64,000 nt of DNA from an uncultured Flavobacteriaceae bacterium (GTDB taxonomy: Bacteria > Bacteroidota > Bacteroidia > Flavobacteriales > Flavobacteriaceae). The notes beneath the pieces are model-generated. The model searched no databases and was not told the DNA's origin. It worked only from the letters and a program-made list of their open reading frames with translations. The translations under genes were made by a program, and so were the position numbers. Positions 1-9,252 of this stretch are shown here, piece by piece (the first letter of the stretch is position 1; each line of letters opens with the position of its first letter). The stretch spans positions 186,001 through 250,000 of the forward strand of contig CANNAN010000003.1 in the NCBI GenBank assembly GCA_947502635.1, read 5' to 3'.

Positions 1-1
1 G

Positions 2-340
2 TTTCATATAGAATTAAATTATGGTTCTCCAACTAAACCAAGTGAGGCACAATATCAAACACTTGCCGACTTATATATTGAGGCTAGTGAAATTGAAGGT
101 TGTTGGCCAATAATAGCACCTCACATTGAGATAGATAGAGGTATTGCGGATGGTCATCAAGATCCTACTGATTTTGATTACAATCATTTCTACTCTATTC
201 TAAAAATAAAAGGTGTACCAATTGATGAAATACCTAAATTTGAACACGATAGGTATTGGGGTCATAAATCATATAAAGTTCCTTGGAGCACGGATAAAAC
301 TAATTGGCCTCCAATTTTAAAAGGTAATCCTCATAAATAA
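2..340 (+). CDS. C-terminal part of a probable N-acetylmuramoyl-L-alanine amidase (amidase_2-like), cut by window edge
   Basis: The reading frame is open from the first bases and ends at TAA 338-340, leaving about 112 residues without a start. The segment IADGHQDPTDFDYNHFYSIL resembles the C-terminal zinc-site region of amidase_2/T7-lysozyme-like amidases, where a His is followed by a DP-x-FD-x-x-x-FY stretch. Such enzymes cut the amide bond between the sugar and the stem peptide of peptidoglycan. The upstream half, with the first zinc ligand, lies outside the window, so this rests on one motif. A six-base gap separates it from the lipoprotein gene that follows, so the two are probably cotranscribed. 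Confidence 0.45.
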   Translation, partial: FHIELNYGSPTKPSEAQYQTLADLYIEASEIEGCWPIIAPHIEIDRGIADGHQDPTDFDYNHFYSILKIKGVPIDEIPKFEHDRYWGHKSYKVPWSTDKTNWPPILKGNPHK

Positions 341-346
341 TTTAAA

Positions 347-883
347 ATGAAAATACAATTCTTAATTTTATTTTGCTTAACATTCCAACTTAGTAGTTGT
401 CAAGAAAAATTTAATCACAAATCTATTTTTTTAGGCGAATATACAAAAGACTCTATAAAAACATATACCAACAGTTCTATAAAATATATAACTAAAGATT
501 CTTTAAAGCAAACAAATCAATTCACTACAAAAGAGTTTATTAAAGTTTTGGATTCCTTAAATTTATTTTTTATCGCAGAAGGAGATGAACCTTTTTGGCA
601 ATTAAAACTAAACTCGTCTGAATTGATTTTTATGAAATATGACTTTGAGAAAGAAGTTAGTTTTAAGCCTATAATTTCTATTGATGAACAATCAGGTTTT
701 AACATAATGTTTAAATCCAAAAACAATAAAATTTTTGGTTTAATATCTAGAGTTGATAATAAATTAGAAACTGAAAATTCTTGTACTTTATCGCTTACAG
801 ATAATTATTTAGTTTATGAAGTTTTTGTGACTATAGATGGAAAAGTTTTCAAAGGATGTTGTTCTATTGATGAAAAACAATAA
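347..883 (+). CDS. Small lipoprotein with a G-D-E-P-F-W motif
   Basis: A 178-residue protein starting with a short hydrophobic signal and a lipobox (LSSC, Cys18), so it is predicted to be a lipoprotein. After a polar linker the core contains FIAEGDEPFWQLKL, which recalls the GNEPFW motif I associate with COG3650-type periplasmic proteins of unknown function; this is from memory. It follows the amidase-like gene by six bases and overlaps the start of the next small gene by 14 bases. It might modulate or protect against the neighbouring peptidoglycan enzyme, but nothing in the sequence proves that. Confidence 0.6.
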   Translation: MKIQFLILFCLTFQLSSCQEKFNHKSIFLGEYTKDSIKTYTNSSIKYITKDSLKQTNQFTTKEFIKVLDSLNLFFIAEGDEPFWQLKLNSSELIFMKYDFEKEVSFKPIISIDEQSGFNIMFKSKNNKIFGLISRVDNKLETENSCTLSLTDNYLVYEVFVTIDGKVFKGCCSIDEKQ

Positions 884-1118
884 ATTAAGTCCAGTTACCA
901 TACAAAAAAAAGAACAATACAAATGGATAGACAGTATCTATAAAACCATGGATGCTAAAAATTTAAAAACTTTAGAACGTATAGCGAAAGGGAACTTTTT
1001 ATATAGTGTATTTGTGCCCAAGGCTATCCGATTTAAAGGAGATCTTTCAAAAGCAGAAATGCGCTATAATTATGCTATTGAAGTACTTAAACCATATTGC
1101 GAAAACAGATATAAATAA
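870..1118 (+). CDS. Small hypothetical protein
   Basis: An 82-residue basic protein when started at ATG 870, inside the last codons of the preceding lipoprotein gene (14-base overlap). An upstream in-frame ATG at 837 would lie deep in that gene and is less likely. There is no signal peptide or membrane segment. The C-terminal half (AEMRYNYAIEVLKPYC) looks helical. I do not recognise a family. The tight overlap suggests translational coupling; it could also be the remnant of a longer gene. Confidence 0.4.
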   Translation: MKNNKLSPVTIQKKEQYKWIDSIYKTMDAKNLKTLERIAKGNFLYSVFVPKAIRFKGDLSKAEMRYNYAIEVLKPYCENRYK

Positions 1119-1143
1119 TACGTATAATCTTAGAATTTAGTTG

Positions 1144-1151
1144 TATATTTG
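1144..1151 (+). promoter_or_regulatory. Bacteroidota -7 box upstream of guaB
   Basis: TATATTTG matches the flavobacterial TAnnTTTG -7 consensus and sits 25 bases before the guaB ATG. I see no TTG -33 element at the usual 17-23 base spacing, so the assignment rests on the -7 box and position. Confidence 0.5.
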
Positions 1152-1176
1152 CACGCAATTATAACGTAATTGCATC

Positions 1177-2649
1177 ATGACCGCACATCAAAACAAAATA
1201 GTAGGAGAGGGATTAACCTACGATGACGTCCTTTTAGTTCCAGCTTTCTCTGAAGTTCTTCCACGAGAAGTTAATATTCAAACAAAATTTACACGAAACA
1301 TTACTATTAATGTGCCTATTATTTCGGCTGCGATGGATACGGTTACAGAGAGTAAAATGGCTATAGCCATGGCTCAAGAGGGGGGTATTGGTGTGTTACA
1401 TAAAAACATGACTATTGAAGCTCAGGCTCTAAAAGTTAGAAAGGTAAAACGTGCAGAAAGCGGTATGATTATAGATCCTGTTACTTTACCTCTAACTGCG
1501 AATGTTAAAGATGCCAAGCAAAACATGGCAGAACATGGTATTGGAGGTATTCCTATCGTAGATGAAAATGGTACTTTAAAAGGGATAGTGACCAATCGTG
1601 ATTTGCGTTTTGAGCATGAAAATTCAAGACCTATTGTAGAGGTGATGACTGGTGAAAATTTAGTCACTGCCGCCGTTGGTACTTCTTTACAAGATGCTGA
1701 AGAAATTCTTCAAAAACATAAAATTGAAAAATTACTTATTGTTGATGATAATTATAAATTATCTGGGTTAATTACTTTTAGAGATATCACAAAACTTAGT
1801 CAGAAACCAATAGCGAATAAAGATCAATATGGACGTTTACGTGTTGCTGCAGCTTTAGGTGTTACAGCAGATGCAGTTGATAGAGCAGAAGCTTTGGTAA
1901 ACGCAGGTGTTGATGCTGTTGTAATTGACACCGCGCATGGTCATACTAAAGGCGTTATAGCTGTGTTAAAAGAAATTAAATCTAAATTTTCAGATTTAGA
2001 AGTTGTAGTAGGTAATATAGCAACGGGTGCAGCAGCTAAATATTTAGTTGAGGCAGGAGCAGATGCTGTAAAAGTAGGTATAGGACCAGGATCTATTTGT
2101 ACAACACGTGTCGTTGCTGGAGTCGGATTTCCACAATTCTCAGCTGTTTTAGAAGTTGCTGCTGCTATTAAAGGGACGGGCGTACCAGTAATTGCAGATG
2201 GTGGTATTCGTTATACAGGCGACATCCCTAAAGCTATTGCAGCTGGTGCAGATACTGTTATGTTAGGATCGTTATTAGCAGGAACAAAAGAATCTCCAGG
2301 GGAAACGATTATTTACGAAGGCAGGAAATTTAAATCGTATCGTGGAATGGGATCTGTAGAAGCCATGAAACAAGGTAGTAAAGATCGCTATTTTCAAGAT
2401 GTTGAAGACGATATTAAAAAATTAGTGCCAGAAGGTATTGTAGGTCGTGTGCCTTATAAAGGTGATTTATATGAAAGTATTCACCAGTTTATTGGTGGTT
2501 TACGTGCAGGAATGGGATACTGTGGTGCTAAAGATATTGAAACGTTAAAAGAAACTGGACAGTTTGTGAAAATTACAGCAAGTGGTATTAATGAAAGTCA
2601 TCCACATGATGTAACCATTACCAAAGAGTCACCTAATTATTCTAGGTAG
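1177..2649 (+). CDS. guaB: IMP dehydrogenase
   Basis: Cytosolic enzyme that oxidises IMP to XMP with NAD, the committed step of guanine nucleotide synthesis. The 490 residues match the bacterial family length. The start [20 protein letters not shown] is typical. A pair of CBS domains is inserted at about residues 95-215. The active-site loop [11 protein letters not shown] carries the catalytic Cys, and the flap region with YRGMGS follows. The C-terminus overlaps the convergent MFS gene by 8 bases, with no terminator hairpin between them. Confidence 0.97.
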   Translation: MTAHQNKIVGEGLTYDDVLLVPAFSEVLPREVNIQTKFTRNITINVPIISAAMDTVTESKMAIAMAQEGGIGVLHKNMTIEAQALKVRKVKRAESGMIIDPVTLPLTANVKDAKQNMAEHGIGGIPIVDENGTLKGIVTNRDLRFEHENSRPIVEVMTGENLVTAAVGTSLQDAEEILQKHKIEKLLIVDDNYKLSGLITFRDITKLSQKPIANKDQYGRLRVAAALGVTADAVDRAEALVNAGVDAVVIDTAHGHTKGVIAVLKEIKSKFSDLEVVVGNIATGAAAKYLVEAGADAVKVGIGPGSICTTRVVAGVGFPQFSAVLEVAAAIKGTGVPVIADGGIRYTGDIPKAIAAGADTVMLGSLLAGTKESPGETIIYEGRKFKSYRGMGSVEAMKQGSKDRYFQDVEDDIKKLVPEGIVGRVPYKGDLYESIHQFIGGLRAGMGYCGAKDIETLKETGQFVKITASGINESHPHDVTITKESPNYSR

Positions 2650-3817
2650 TTTTTGTTTTTCTACTTAATGCTATTAACCCAAATATAGGACCTATAGCAA
2701 GTACGATATAAATACTATTCGAATCCGTGAAATTTCTGATACTATTTATTATTTGAATGCTGATTATAGTTATCGCAAATCCAATACAATTAACTATAGT
2801 TAGTGCGGTTCCTTTTATTTCAGGAGGCGCATTTTGTGCTATTAATGTAGAAAAAAGAGGCGAGTCAGCAATCACTACCATGCCCCAGAAGACAAGAAAA
2901 ATAATAAATAAACTTTCAGATTCAGTTGTAAATATTAACGGTGAGATTAGGCAACATCCACAAGACAATAATAATGATATAAAAGCTGTTTTTTTAACGC
3001 CTATGTTTTGTGAAAGGTAGCCTCCCAATATGCAGGCAAGTCCGCCAATGCCTATAATTAAAAAAGATAAAATAGGAATATTAAATACGACTGTAGGATG
3101 CAAATCACTATAAATTTTTAGTATGACGGGTGTAAATGCCCAAAAAGCGTAGAGTTCCCACATATGCCCAAAATATCCAAAGGCAGCGGAACGAAATTGA
3201 TGATTTTTAAATACACTAAAAAAAGCAGATAGATTTAGTTTCTGACTGGGTTTTCTATGGGGTCCATTGGGAACCAAGATTAACATAAGAAAACCACCCA
3301 TTATTGAAAGACAGGTCGTTATAAGTATTACAGATTTCCAGGGCAGTGTATTGGTGATCCCTTTTAATAAATGAGGCAGGGCTGTGCCCAATACCAGTGC
3401 GCCAACCAAAAAACCAAGCGATTTTCCAAGTCCTTCTTTATAGTAATCGGCAGCTATTTTCATGCCTATGGGATAAATGCCTGCAAGAAAAAAACCAGTA
3501 AAAAAACGGAGTAATAATAAACTAATCAAATTATTTCCGCCCCATAAAACCCCAATATTACATAGAGCAGATAACAGGGCGCTTATAAAAAATACTCTTG
3601 ATGGTGAATAGCGATCTGCAATTGTTAAAATGGCAAAGATTAGTGTGCCTGAAATAAAACCAAATTGGACAGATGAGGTTAAGTGACCTAAGGCACTGTC
3701 TTTAAGATGAAAATCTATTACGAGATCATTAATAACACCATTACTAGCAAACCAAAGTGAAGTACATAAAAATTGAGAAATTACTATGACTTTAAGTATA
3801 ATACTTTGGTTTTTCAT
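2642..3817 (-). CDS. MFS transporter
   Basis: A 391-residue membrane protein with about twelve hydrophobic segments, typical of the major facilitator superfamily. The first helix contains [16 protein letters not shown], and the loop after helix 2 has a basic stretch (DRYSPSR) in the place of the MFS motif A. The substrate cannot be read from the sequence; the overall look is of the YbfB/CynX/NarK-like small-molecule group. It lies 7 bases downstream of the octaheme cytochrome gene on the same strand, suggesting one transcript, and converges on guaB with an 8-base overlap. Confidence 0.8.
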   Translation of the reverse strand: MKNQSIILKVIVISQFLCTSLWFASNGVINDLVIDFHLKDSALGHLTSSVQFGFISGTLIFAILTIADRYSPSRVFFISALLSALCNIGVLWGGNNLISLLLLRFFTGFFLAGIYPIGMKIAADYYKEGLGKSLGFLVGALVLGTALPHLLKGITNTLPWKSVILITTCLSIMGGFLMLILVPNGPHRKPSQKLNLSAFFSVFKNHQFRSAAFGYFGHMWELYAFWAFTPVILKIYSDLHPTVVFNIPILSFLIIGIGGLACILGGYLSQNIGVKKTAFISLLLSCGCCLISPLIFTTESESLFIIFLVFWGMVVIADSPLFSTLIAQNAPPEIKGTALTIVNCIGFAITIISIQIINSIRNFTDSNSIYIVLAIGPIFGLIALSRKTKTT

Positions 3818-3824
3818 CTACGAA

Positions 3825-6056
3825 TTATTTCAAGCTTTCAAGAATTTGTTTGTAATTAGCATTATTCGGTGCTAGTTGAATAAGTTCAGAACAAGTTTTG
3901 TGTGCCTCCATATTCTGTTTTAAATTAATTTCACCGATTAATTTTACATACAACAAGTTTTCGTTTTTAGGAAAAAAAGCGAGCGCCTTATTAATAATTT
4001 CTATTGATTTTTGATTTAAATTTTCTGCTTGAAGTTTTAAGGCATAGTTATAGAAGGCACGAATATTTACAGGTTTTTTGTCGCATGCTTCGGCAAGATA
4101 TTTTAAAGCATTTTTAGTATCTCCAATTTCGTTAAATAGTAAGCCCAGCATATAATAAGAATTACTATAATCTGGTTCTATCTCAATAACTTTAAGGTAG
4201 AGATCTTTTGCATCCTGTATATGACCTTGTTTATAAAGTAATAATGCCAAATTCATTCTGGATAAATTATAACGATTGTCTATCTTTAAAGACCTTTTAT
4301 AGGCTGTAATAGCTAGGTCTGTATGGCCTTTCATTTCGTTATAAACAGCAATTTGATGTTGACCAGAAGCAAAATCTGCACTCATATCCAACATTTCTAA
4401 ATATTCTTTTTCAGCTTTATCAAAGTCACTATTACCTTTCATGTCAGTACCTAAACTAGTAAAGTACTTGACTGCTGCAATTCTTACTAATCTAATTGAA
4501 TCTTTGAGTAAAGGTTCAATATCGGCATGGTAATTTTGATCACGAATCTTTTCAAAAGAACGCACCGCTTCATTTCTTACAAGAATAGAAGAGTCTTTTA
4601 AGAACTTTCTAATATCATTAATCTCTTTATGAGATAATGAATTGTTTGTGTATTGATATAAAGCAGTTGCTCTTGCAATTTCTGGAAATTTATTTTGAGA
4701 TAATAATGTGTATAGTGCTTCATGATTACCGTTATATCCTTCTAATAGATAATTAGAAAAATGGTCTGGGCGTTTAGTGCCATATTTAGAGTCAATAAAT
4801 TTACTGGCCCATTCTGCAGTTTTGTCTTTATGGCATTCATTGCAGGCATTAGGAGTTCCGTATTTTAAAGATTGGTCTGGTCTGGGTACTCTAAAACTAT
4901 GATCACGCCTATAATCATTTCCCATATATATTTTACCAGTCATATGACAATTAATGCATTGGGCGCCTTCTGAGCCTATTTTGTGATAATGGTGTGATTC
5001 ACTATTGTATTTAGGCTCGTGACAACTTAAACACAGATTGTTTCCAGTTTGTTTGAGTTTTAATGAATGTGCATCATGGCAATCAACGCAAGTGACATCA
5101 TTTTGGTACATTTTACTTTGCATAAAAGAACCGTAAACATAGTCTTCATCTTTTATTTGACCGTCGAGTTCATAAATAGGGTCAATGAGTAAACTAGGAC
5201 TGTAATGGTCTAAAAAATGACCCTCATAATCAAATTTTTTCGTGATTTGTGACCTTCTGGAATGACACCTTGCACATTTTTCAACAAGACTTTTTGAAGC
5301 TAGAGATTTCCCCATATATAATTTCTGAGGAATAGAATCTTTAATGTCATTTTTATAAAAAGAGACATGATTACTAGCGGGCCCATGACAGGCTTCACAG
5401 CTCACATTAATTTCACTAAAGGTTGTATTGAAAGTATGTGTATTTGAGTCGAAATTTTTATCAAGATTTGTAGAGTGACAGTCTGCACAAGCTGTATTCC
5501 ATGTCATAGCGCCCCCTGTCCAGTTTATCCATTCATCGTGAGCTAATTCTAAATGAGGTTGTAAATGAAACCATTTGTTCTTTTCAGTATCCCAAGCGGT
5601 TATTAAACATTGGTAAGCCCCATCGGGAAACTTAACTATGTATTGCTGTAACGGTGTTACTCCAAAAGTATATACTATTTTATAATCCTGATAGTCCCCA
5701 TTTTTATCTGTAGTATTTACATAAAAATCATTTCCCTGTTTAAAAAAAGTGTTTTTAACACCTTGGTGCGTAAAGGTTTTATTATTAAAATCGCCTAAAA
5801 TACTTGTAGAGTCGGCTATTTTCATAGCTTGTTGGTGATGTGAATGATCCCAACTGTTATATTCTGATTTATGACAGTCTATACAAGCTTCTTTGCCTAC
5901 AAACTTTGCATGTTCAGCTTTATGAAGTAAATTACTTGTTGGCTGGTATTCATTTTTTTTACAAGAAAAAATTAGAAGACATATTATAAAGAGGCAACTG
6001 CCTTTTTCTAAATAATGACTCATTTTTTGACAATTGATAATTTTAAAAAAGCTCAT
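3825..6056 (-). CDS. Octaheme c-type cytochrome lipoprotein with C-terminal TPR repeats
   Basis: A 743-residue protein with eight CxxCH haem-binding motifs in the first ~420 residues (CIDCH, CADCH, CEACH, CARCH, CVDCH, CLSCH, CINCH, CNECH). A HEAT-like helical stretch and several TPR units (about residues 550-740) follow. The N-terminus has a hydrophobic segment ending in LLIFSC, a lipobox. An internal ATG at 6023 gives a shorter signal (MSHYLEKGS...) and may be the true start. The layout matches multihaem cytochrome c554/NrfA-like TPR proteins of Bacteroidota, which carry electrons outside the cytoplasm; the redox partner is unknown. It follows a 78-residue gene by 10 bases. Confidence 0.88.
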   Translation of the reverse strand: MSFFKIINCQKMSHYLEKGSCLFIICLLIFSCKKNEYQPTSNLLHKAEHAKFVGKEACIDCHKSEYNSWDHSHHQQAMKIADSTSILGDFNNKTFTHQGVKNTFFKQGNDFYVNTTDKNGDYQDYKIVYTFGVTPLQQYIVKFPDGAYQCLITAWDTEKNKWFHLQPHLELAHDEWINWTGGAMTWNTACADCHSTNLDKNFDSNTHTFNTTFSEINVSCEACHGPASNHVSFYKNDIKDSIPQKLYMGKSLASKSLVEKCARCHSRRSQITKKFDYEGHFLDHYSPSLLIDPIYELDGQIKDEDYVYGSFMQSKMYQNDVTCVDCHDAHSLKLKQTGNNLCLSCHEPKYNSESHHYHKIGSEGAQCINCHMTGKIYMGNDYRRDHSFRVPRPDQSLKYGTPNACNECHKDKTAEWASKFIDSKYGTKRPDHFSNYLLEGYNGNHEALYTLLSQNKFPEIARATALYQYTNNSLSHKEINDIRKFLKDSSILVRNEAVRSFEKIRDQNYHADIEPLLKDSIRLVRIAAVKYFTSLGTDMKGNSDFDKAEKEYLEMLDMSADFASGQHQIAVYNEMKGHTDLAITAYKRSLKIDNRYNLSRMNLALLLYKQGHIQDAKDLYLKVIEIEPDYSNSYYMLGLLFNEIGDTKNALKYLAEACDKKPVNIRAFYNYALKLQAENLNQKSIEIINKALAFFPKNENLLYVKLIGEINLKQNMEAHKTCSELIQLAPNNANYKQILESLK

Positions 6057-6066
6057 TAGGTGTTTT

Positions 6067-6303
6067 TTAGTTGCTATAAACTTCTCCGCGATGCGGTTTT
6101 AAAGTATCCCTTATAGGTTTCATTTTATCTTCATCAACAACTAAAAAGGCTATAGTATGTACTTCATTTAAGTTTTCAACGCCAGTAATAGAGATATTTA
6201 ATTTTTCTAATTGGATATATTCTTTTAAATGAATTTCATGATGTTCTGCTGTTTTACTAGCATTGGGTCCACGAAAATCCCATATAAGTTTTAATTTACG
6301 CAT
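6067..6303 (-). CDS. Conserved-looking small hypothetical protein
   Basis: A 78-residue soluble protein beginning MRKLKLIWDFRGPNASKTAE. It has no signal peptide or membrane helix and contains several His residues in its first half (AEHHEIHLKEY). Its alternating strands and helices suggest a small alpha/beta (ferredoxin-like) fold. I do not know its family. It is the first gene of a probable three-gene minus-strand unit with the octaheme cytochrome and the MFS transporter, and lies back-to-back with the chaperone cluster. Confidence 0.6.
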   Translation of the reverse strand: MRKLKLIWDFRGPNASKTAEHHEIHLKEYIQLEKLNISITGVENLNEVHTIAFLVVDEDKMKPIRDTLKPHRGEVYSN

Positions 6304-6383
6304 GAAAAAAAAGTAATTAATTGTAATTCAAATATAATCTAAAAAGCGTAATAATAGCCTTTTTTAATCGTTAGTAAAACAAC

Positions 6384-6413
6384 TTGTAATATAGGTTTAT
6401 ATTACTATTTTTG
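6384..6413 (+). promoter_or_regulatory. Promoter of the SurA/PpiC cluster
   Basis: TTG at 6384-6386 and TATTTTTG at 6406-6413 match the flavobacterial TTG-N17-23-TAnnTTTG promoter with 19 bases between elements. It lies 27 bases upstream of the ATG at 6441. Confidence 0.65.
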
Positions 6414-6440
6414 TAAACCATTGAATAATTTATAACTCCC

Positions 6441-8393
6441 ATGCAATTAAGATATTTATTTACTTTTTTATCGATCACATTAATATTAAACGTTAAAGCA
6501 CAATCAGCTCAAAAAGATGTTCTTTTTTTTGTTGATGATGATCCTGTTTACACATCTGAGTTTTTAAGAGTTTATAATAAAAACCTGGATTTAGTTCAAG
6601 ACGAATCACAAAAAGATGTTAATGAGTATTTAACACTGTTTACCAATTACAAATTAAAGCTTAAAGAAGCCAGAGCTTTGGGGCTTGACGATAAGCCATC
6701 ATATCAAAGAGAATTGTCTAGTTATAAGAAGCAGTTAACAAAAAGTTTTATGACAGATGCTAAGGTTACCGATGCTATGGTAGCAGAAGCTTATGAGCGT
6801 ATTTCCTATGAGGTTAAAGCAAATCATATTTTAATAAAGGTTTCAGAGAATGCAAGCCCAGAAGATTCTCTGATAGCTTATAATAAAATATTAAAGCTTC
6901 GAAATAGGACCTTAAAAGAAGGTTTTGAAGCTGTTAGAAAGGAAGTTCATAATGGACAAACTGTTTATGGTGAAGAACTAGGCTATTTTTCTGGTTTTAG
7001 AATGGTTTATAAATTTGAGACTGCAGCTTTTAATACAGAAATTGGAGACGTATCAAATCCTTTTAGAACACGTTTTGGATATCATATAGTCCATGTTTTA
7101 GATAAACGCAAATCTATGGGAGAGCGTAAGGTAGCACATATTATGGTGGTTGAAAAAAAAGGAGATTCTTTAGCCGAAAAACCAGAAGTTAGAATACAAG
7201 ATATTTATAAAAAAATTAATCAAGGAGAAGCCTTTGATGCATTAGCCAAACAATTCTCAGATGATAGAAACTCTGCTTCTAAAGGAGGAGAACTAAAATC
7301 TTTTTCTAGTGGACAATTGGGGTCACCAGAATTTGAAAATGTGGCATTTGGCTTAAAAGAGGTAAACGATATCTCTGAACCTTTTAAAACTAAATATGGG
7401 TGGCACATCGTTAAACTAATTGCTAAAAAAGCAATAGCACCGTTTGATGCAATGAGGTCAGAATTAGAAGAAAAAGTAAAACGAGATGATCGTTCTAAAT
7501 TAATAGATGAAGCTTTGTATGCATCATTAAAAGTAAAGTATAATATAGCAAAAGAACAACCGGCATTAGAATATTTTGAGTCTATACTTAATGAAAACTA
7601 TTATAAAAGAGCATGGCAATTACCGAGTGATTTTAGTGAAGATAAGCCATTAGTTAAAATTGGTGAGAAGCAGTTTCTATATAAAGATTTTGGAAACTAT
7701 TTAGTGAAAAAACAGCGAATGGGTATGCGAAAAGTGTCATATAAATCTATTGTTTTAAAAAATTACGAAGCTTTTTTGAATAGTAATTTAGTTAAATATC
7801 AGGAAGACAACTTAGAAACTGAAAATGAAGAATTTGCTCATATTGTTAATGAGTATCGAGATGGTTTGTTACTATTTGATTTAATGGAAAATACCATTTG
7901 GAATACAGCTAAAACAGATTCTGTTGGGGTTCAAGATTTTTACACTACACATAAAGATAAGTATGTATTACCGCAACGTATTGATGCCGTTGTAGCTTCT
8001 TCCGCAAAACAGAAAACTTTAAAAAAGGTTGCTAAATTATTGGATAAAGGCATGGATTTAGATCAAATTAAAAGCTTAGTAAATAGTAAAGATAAAATAG
8101 AAGTGATGTTTACATCAGGGATTATGGATGCTGGACATCAAGTGCTTCCTAAATCTTTTCCATTTAAAAAAGGTATTTCAAAGATTTATAATCATAACGG
8201 TACTTTTGTAGTTATTCAAGTAAAAGATGTATTAGAAAAAACGCAACAGACTTTAGATGAGGCTAAAGGAATTGTTATAAGTGATTATCAAACTTTTAAA
8301 GAAGAAAATTGGCTAAAAGATTTAAGTGAAAAATATAAAATAAAGATCAATCAAGAAGCTTTAAATAATATAAAAACTCAAATTAAAAAGTAG
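6441..8393 (+). CDS. Periplasmic peptidyl-prolyl isomerase with two parvulin domains (SurA/PpiC/PpiD-like)
   Basis: A 650-residue exported protein with an N-terminal signal (ends near NVKAQ). A SurA-type helical N-domain (YTSEFLRVYNKN...) is followed by two rotamase domains. One is at about residues 125-225 (ANHILIKV ... GYHIVHVLDKR), the other at about 230-330 (VAHIMVVEK ... GWHIVKLI). The C-terminal ~300 residues are helical. Such proteins assist folding of outer-membrane proteins. It starts a cluster of three related genes followed by a MoxR ATPase, and has a clear promoter upstream. Confidence 0.9.
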   Translation: MQLRYLFTFLSITLILNVKAQSAQKDVLFFVDDDPVYTSEFLRVYNKNLDLVQDESQKDVNEYLTLFTNYKLKLKEARALGLDDKPSYQRELSSYKKQLTKSFMTDAKVTDAMVAEAYERISYEVKANHILIKVSENASPEDSLIAYNKILKLRNRTLKEGFEAVRKEVHNGQTVYGEELGYFSGFRMVYKFETAAFNTEIGDVSNPFRTRFGYHIVHVLDKRKSMGERKVAHIMVVEKKGDSLAEKPEVRIQDIYKKINQGEAFDALAKQFSDDRNSASKGGELKSFSSGQLGSPEFENVAFGLKEVNDISEPFKTKYGWHIVKLIAKKAIAPFDAMRSELEEKVKRDDRSKLIDEALYASLKVKYNIAKEQPALEYFESILNENYYKRAWQLPSDFSEDKPLVKIGEKQFLYKDFGNYLVKKQRMGMRKVSYKSIVLKNYEAFLNSNLVKYQEDNLETENEEFAHIVNEYRDGLLLFDLMENTIWNTAKTDSVGVQDFYTTHKDKYVLPQRIDAVVASSAKQKTLKKVAKLLDKGMDLDQIKSLVNSKDKIEVMFTSGIMDAGHQVLPKSFPFKKGISKIYNHNGTFVVIQVKDVLEKTQQTLDEAKGIVISDYQTFKEENWLKDLSEKYKIKINQEALNNIKTQIKK

Positions 8394-8400
8394 GCGATAC

Positions 8401-9252
8401 GTGGGGGACAAAGTCATTATATTTTTTCTGTTATTAACAGTGTTGTCATGTGATTTTTTAAAAAAAACAGATGAACAAACTCCTATTGCTAGGGTAAATG
8501 AAACCTATTTATATTATGATGATATTAAAGATTTAGTGTCTGACTATACATCAAAAGAAGACAGTACTCTGGTGGTACAGAATTTTATTAATCGTTGGGC
8601 AACGCAGCAGTTATTTGTTGACGGTGCTATGTTTAATCTAAGTGAAGAAAAGCAAGAAACGTTTAACAAATTAGTGATTCAATATAAAAACGATTTATAT
8701 ACCAAAGCATACATAGAAGCTTTAATAAAAAGAAATATAGATACTATAGTCAATAGAAAAGAAGCTCAAGATTATTATAACAGTAATAAAGAAGTCTTTA
8801 AATTAAATGAAGAACTTCTTAAATTTCGTTACATACACGTTGATGAAAATATTATTGATTTTGAAAACATTAAAGAAAAGTTTAAACGTTATAATAGTAA
8901 TGATAAAAAAGAACTAGACTCTATATCTATACAGTTTAAATCCTATTCATTAAATGATTCTATTTGGATAAAATTGAATCAAATAGTTGATAAAATTCCA
9001 GGGGTTACTACCGAAAACAAAAATCAATTGTTAAAAAAATCTAATTTTGTACAACTCAAAGATTCATTAGGAGTATATTTGATGCAAATTAATGATGTTT
9101 TATTGAGAAGTGATAATGCTCCACTTGAGTATGTTAAACCTACCATAGATCAAATAGTTATTAATAATAGAAAGCTTGAGCTTATTAGAGAATTAGAAAA
9201 AGACATTACAAAAGATGCCATTAAAAATAAACAATTTGAAATTTACGATTAA
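8401..9252 (+). CDS. Lipoprotein, SurA/PpiC-like chaperone lacking a recognisable rotamase domain
   Basis: A 283-residue lipoprotein: hydrophobic start and lipobox TVLSC, followed by ARVNETYLYYDDIK, which recalls the entry of SurA N-domains. The remainder is helical and I see no second half of a parvulin domain (no GYHI-type segment). The start is GTG at 8401, seven bases after the stop of the preceding gene; no ATG serves the signal peptide. Its place between two parvulin-type genes argues for a shared role in outer-membrane protein assembly. Confidence 0.75.
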   Translation: MGDKVIIFFLLLTVLSCDFLKKTDEQTPIARVNETYLYYDDIKDLVSDYTSKEDSTLVVQNFINRWATQQLFVDGAMFNLSEEKQETFNKLVIQYKNDLYTKAYIEALIKRNIDTIVNRKEAQDYYNSNKEVFKLNEELLKFRYIHVDENIIDFENIKEKFKRYNSNDKKELDSISIQFKSYSLNDSIWIKLNQIVDKIPGVTTENKNQLLKKSNFVQLKDSLGVYLMQINDVLLRSDNAPLEYVKPTIDQIVINNRKLELIRELEKDITKDAIKNKQFEIYD

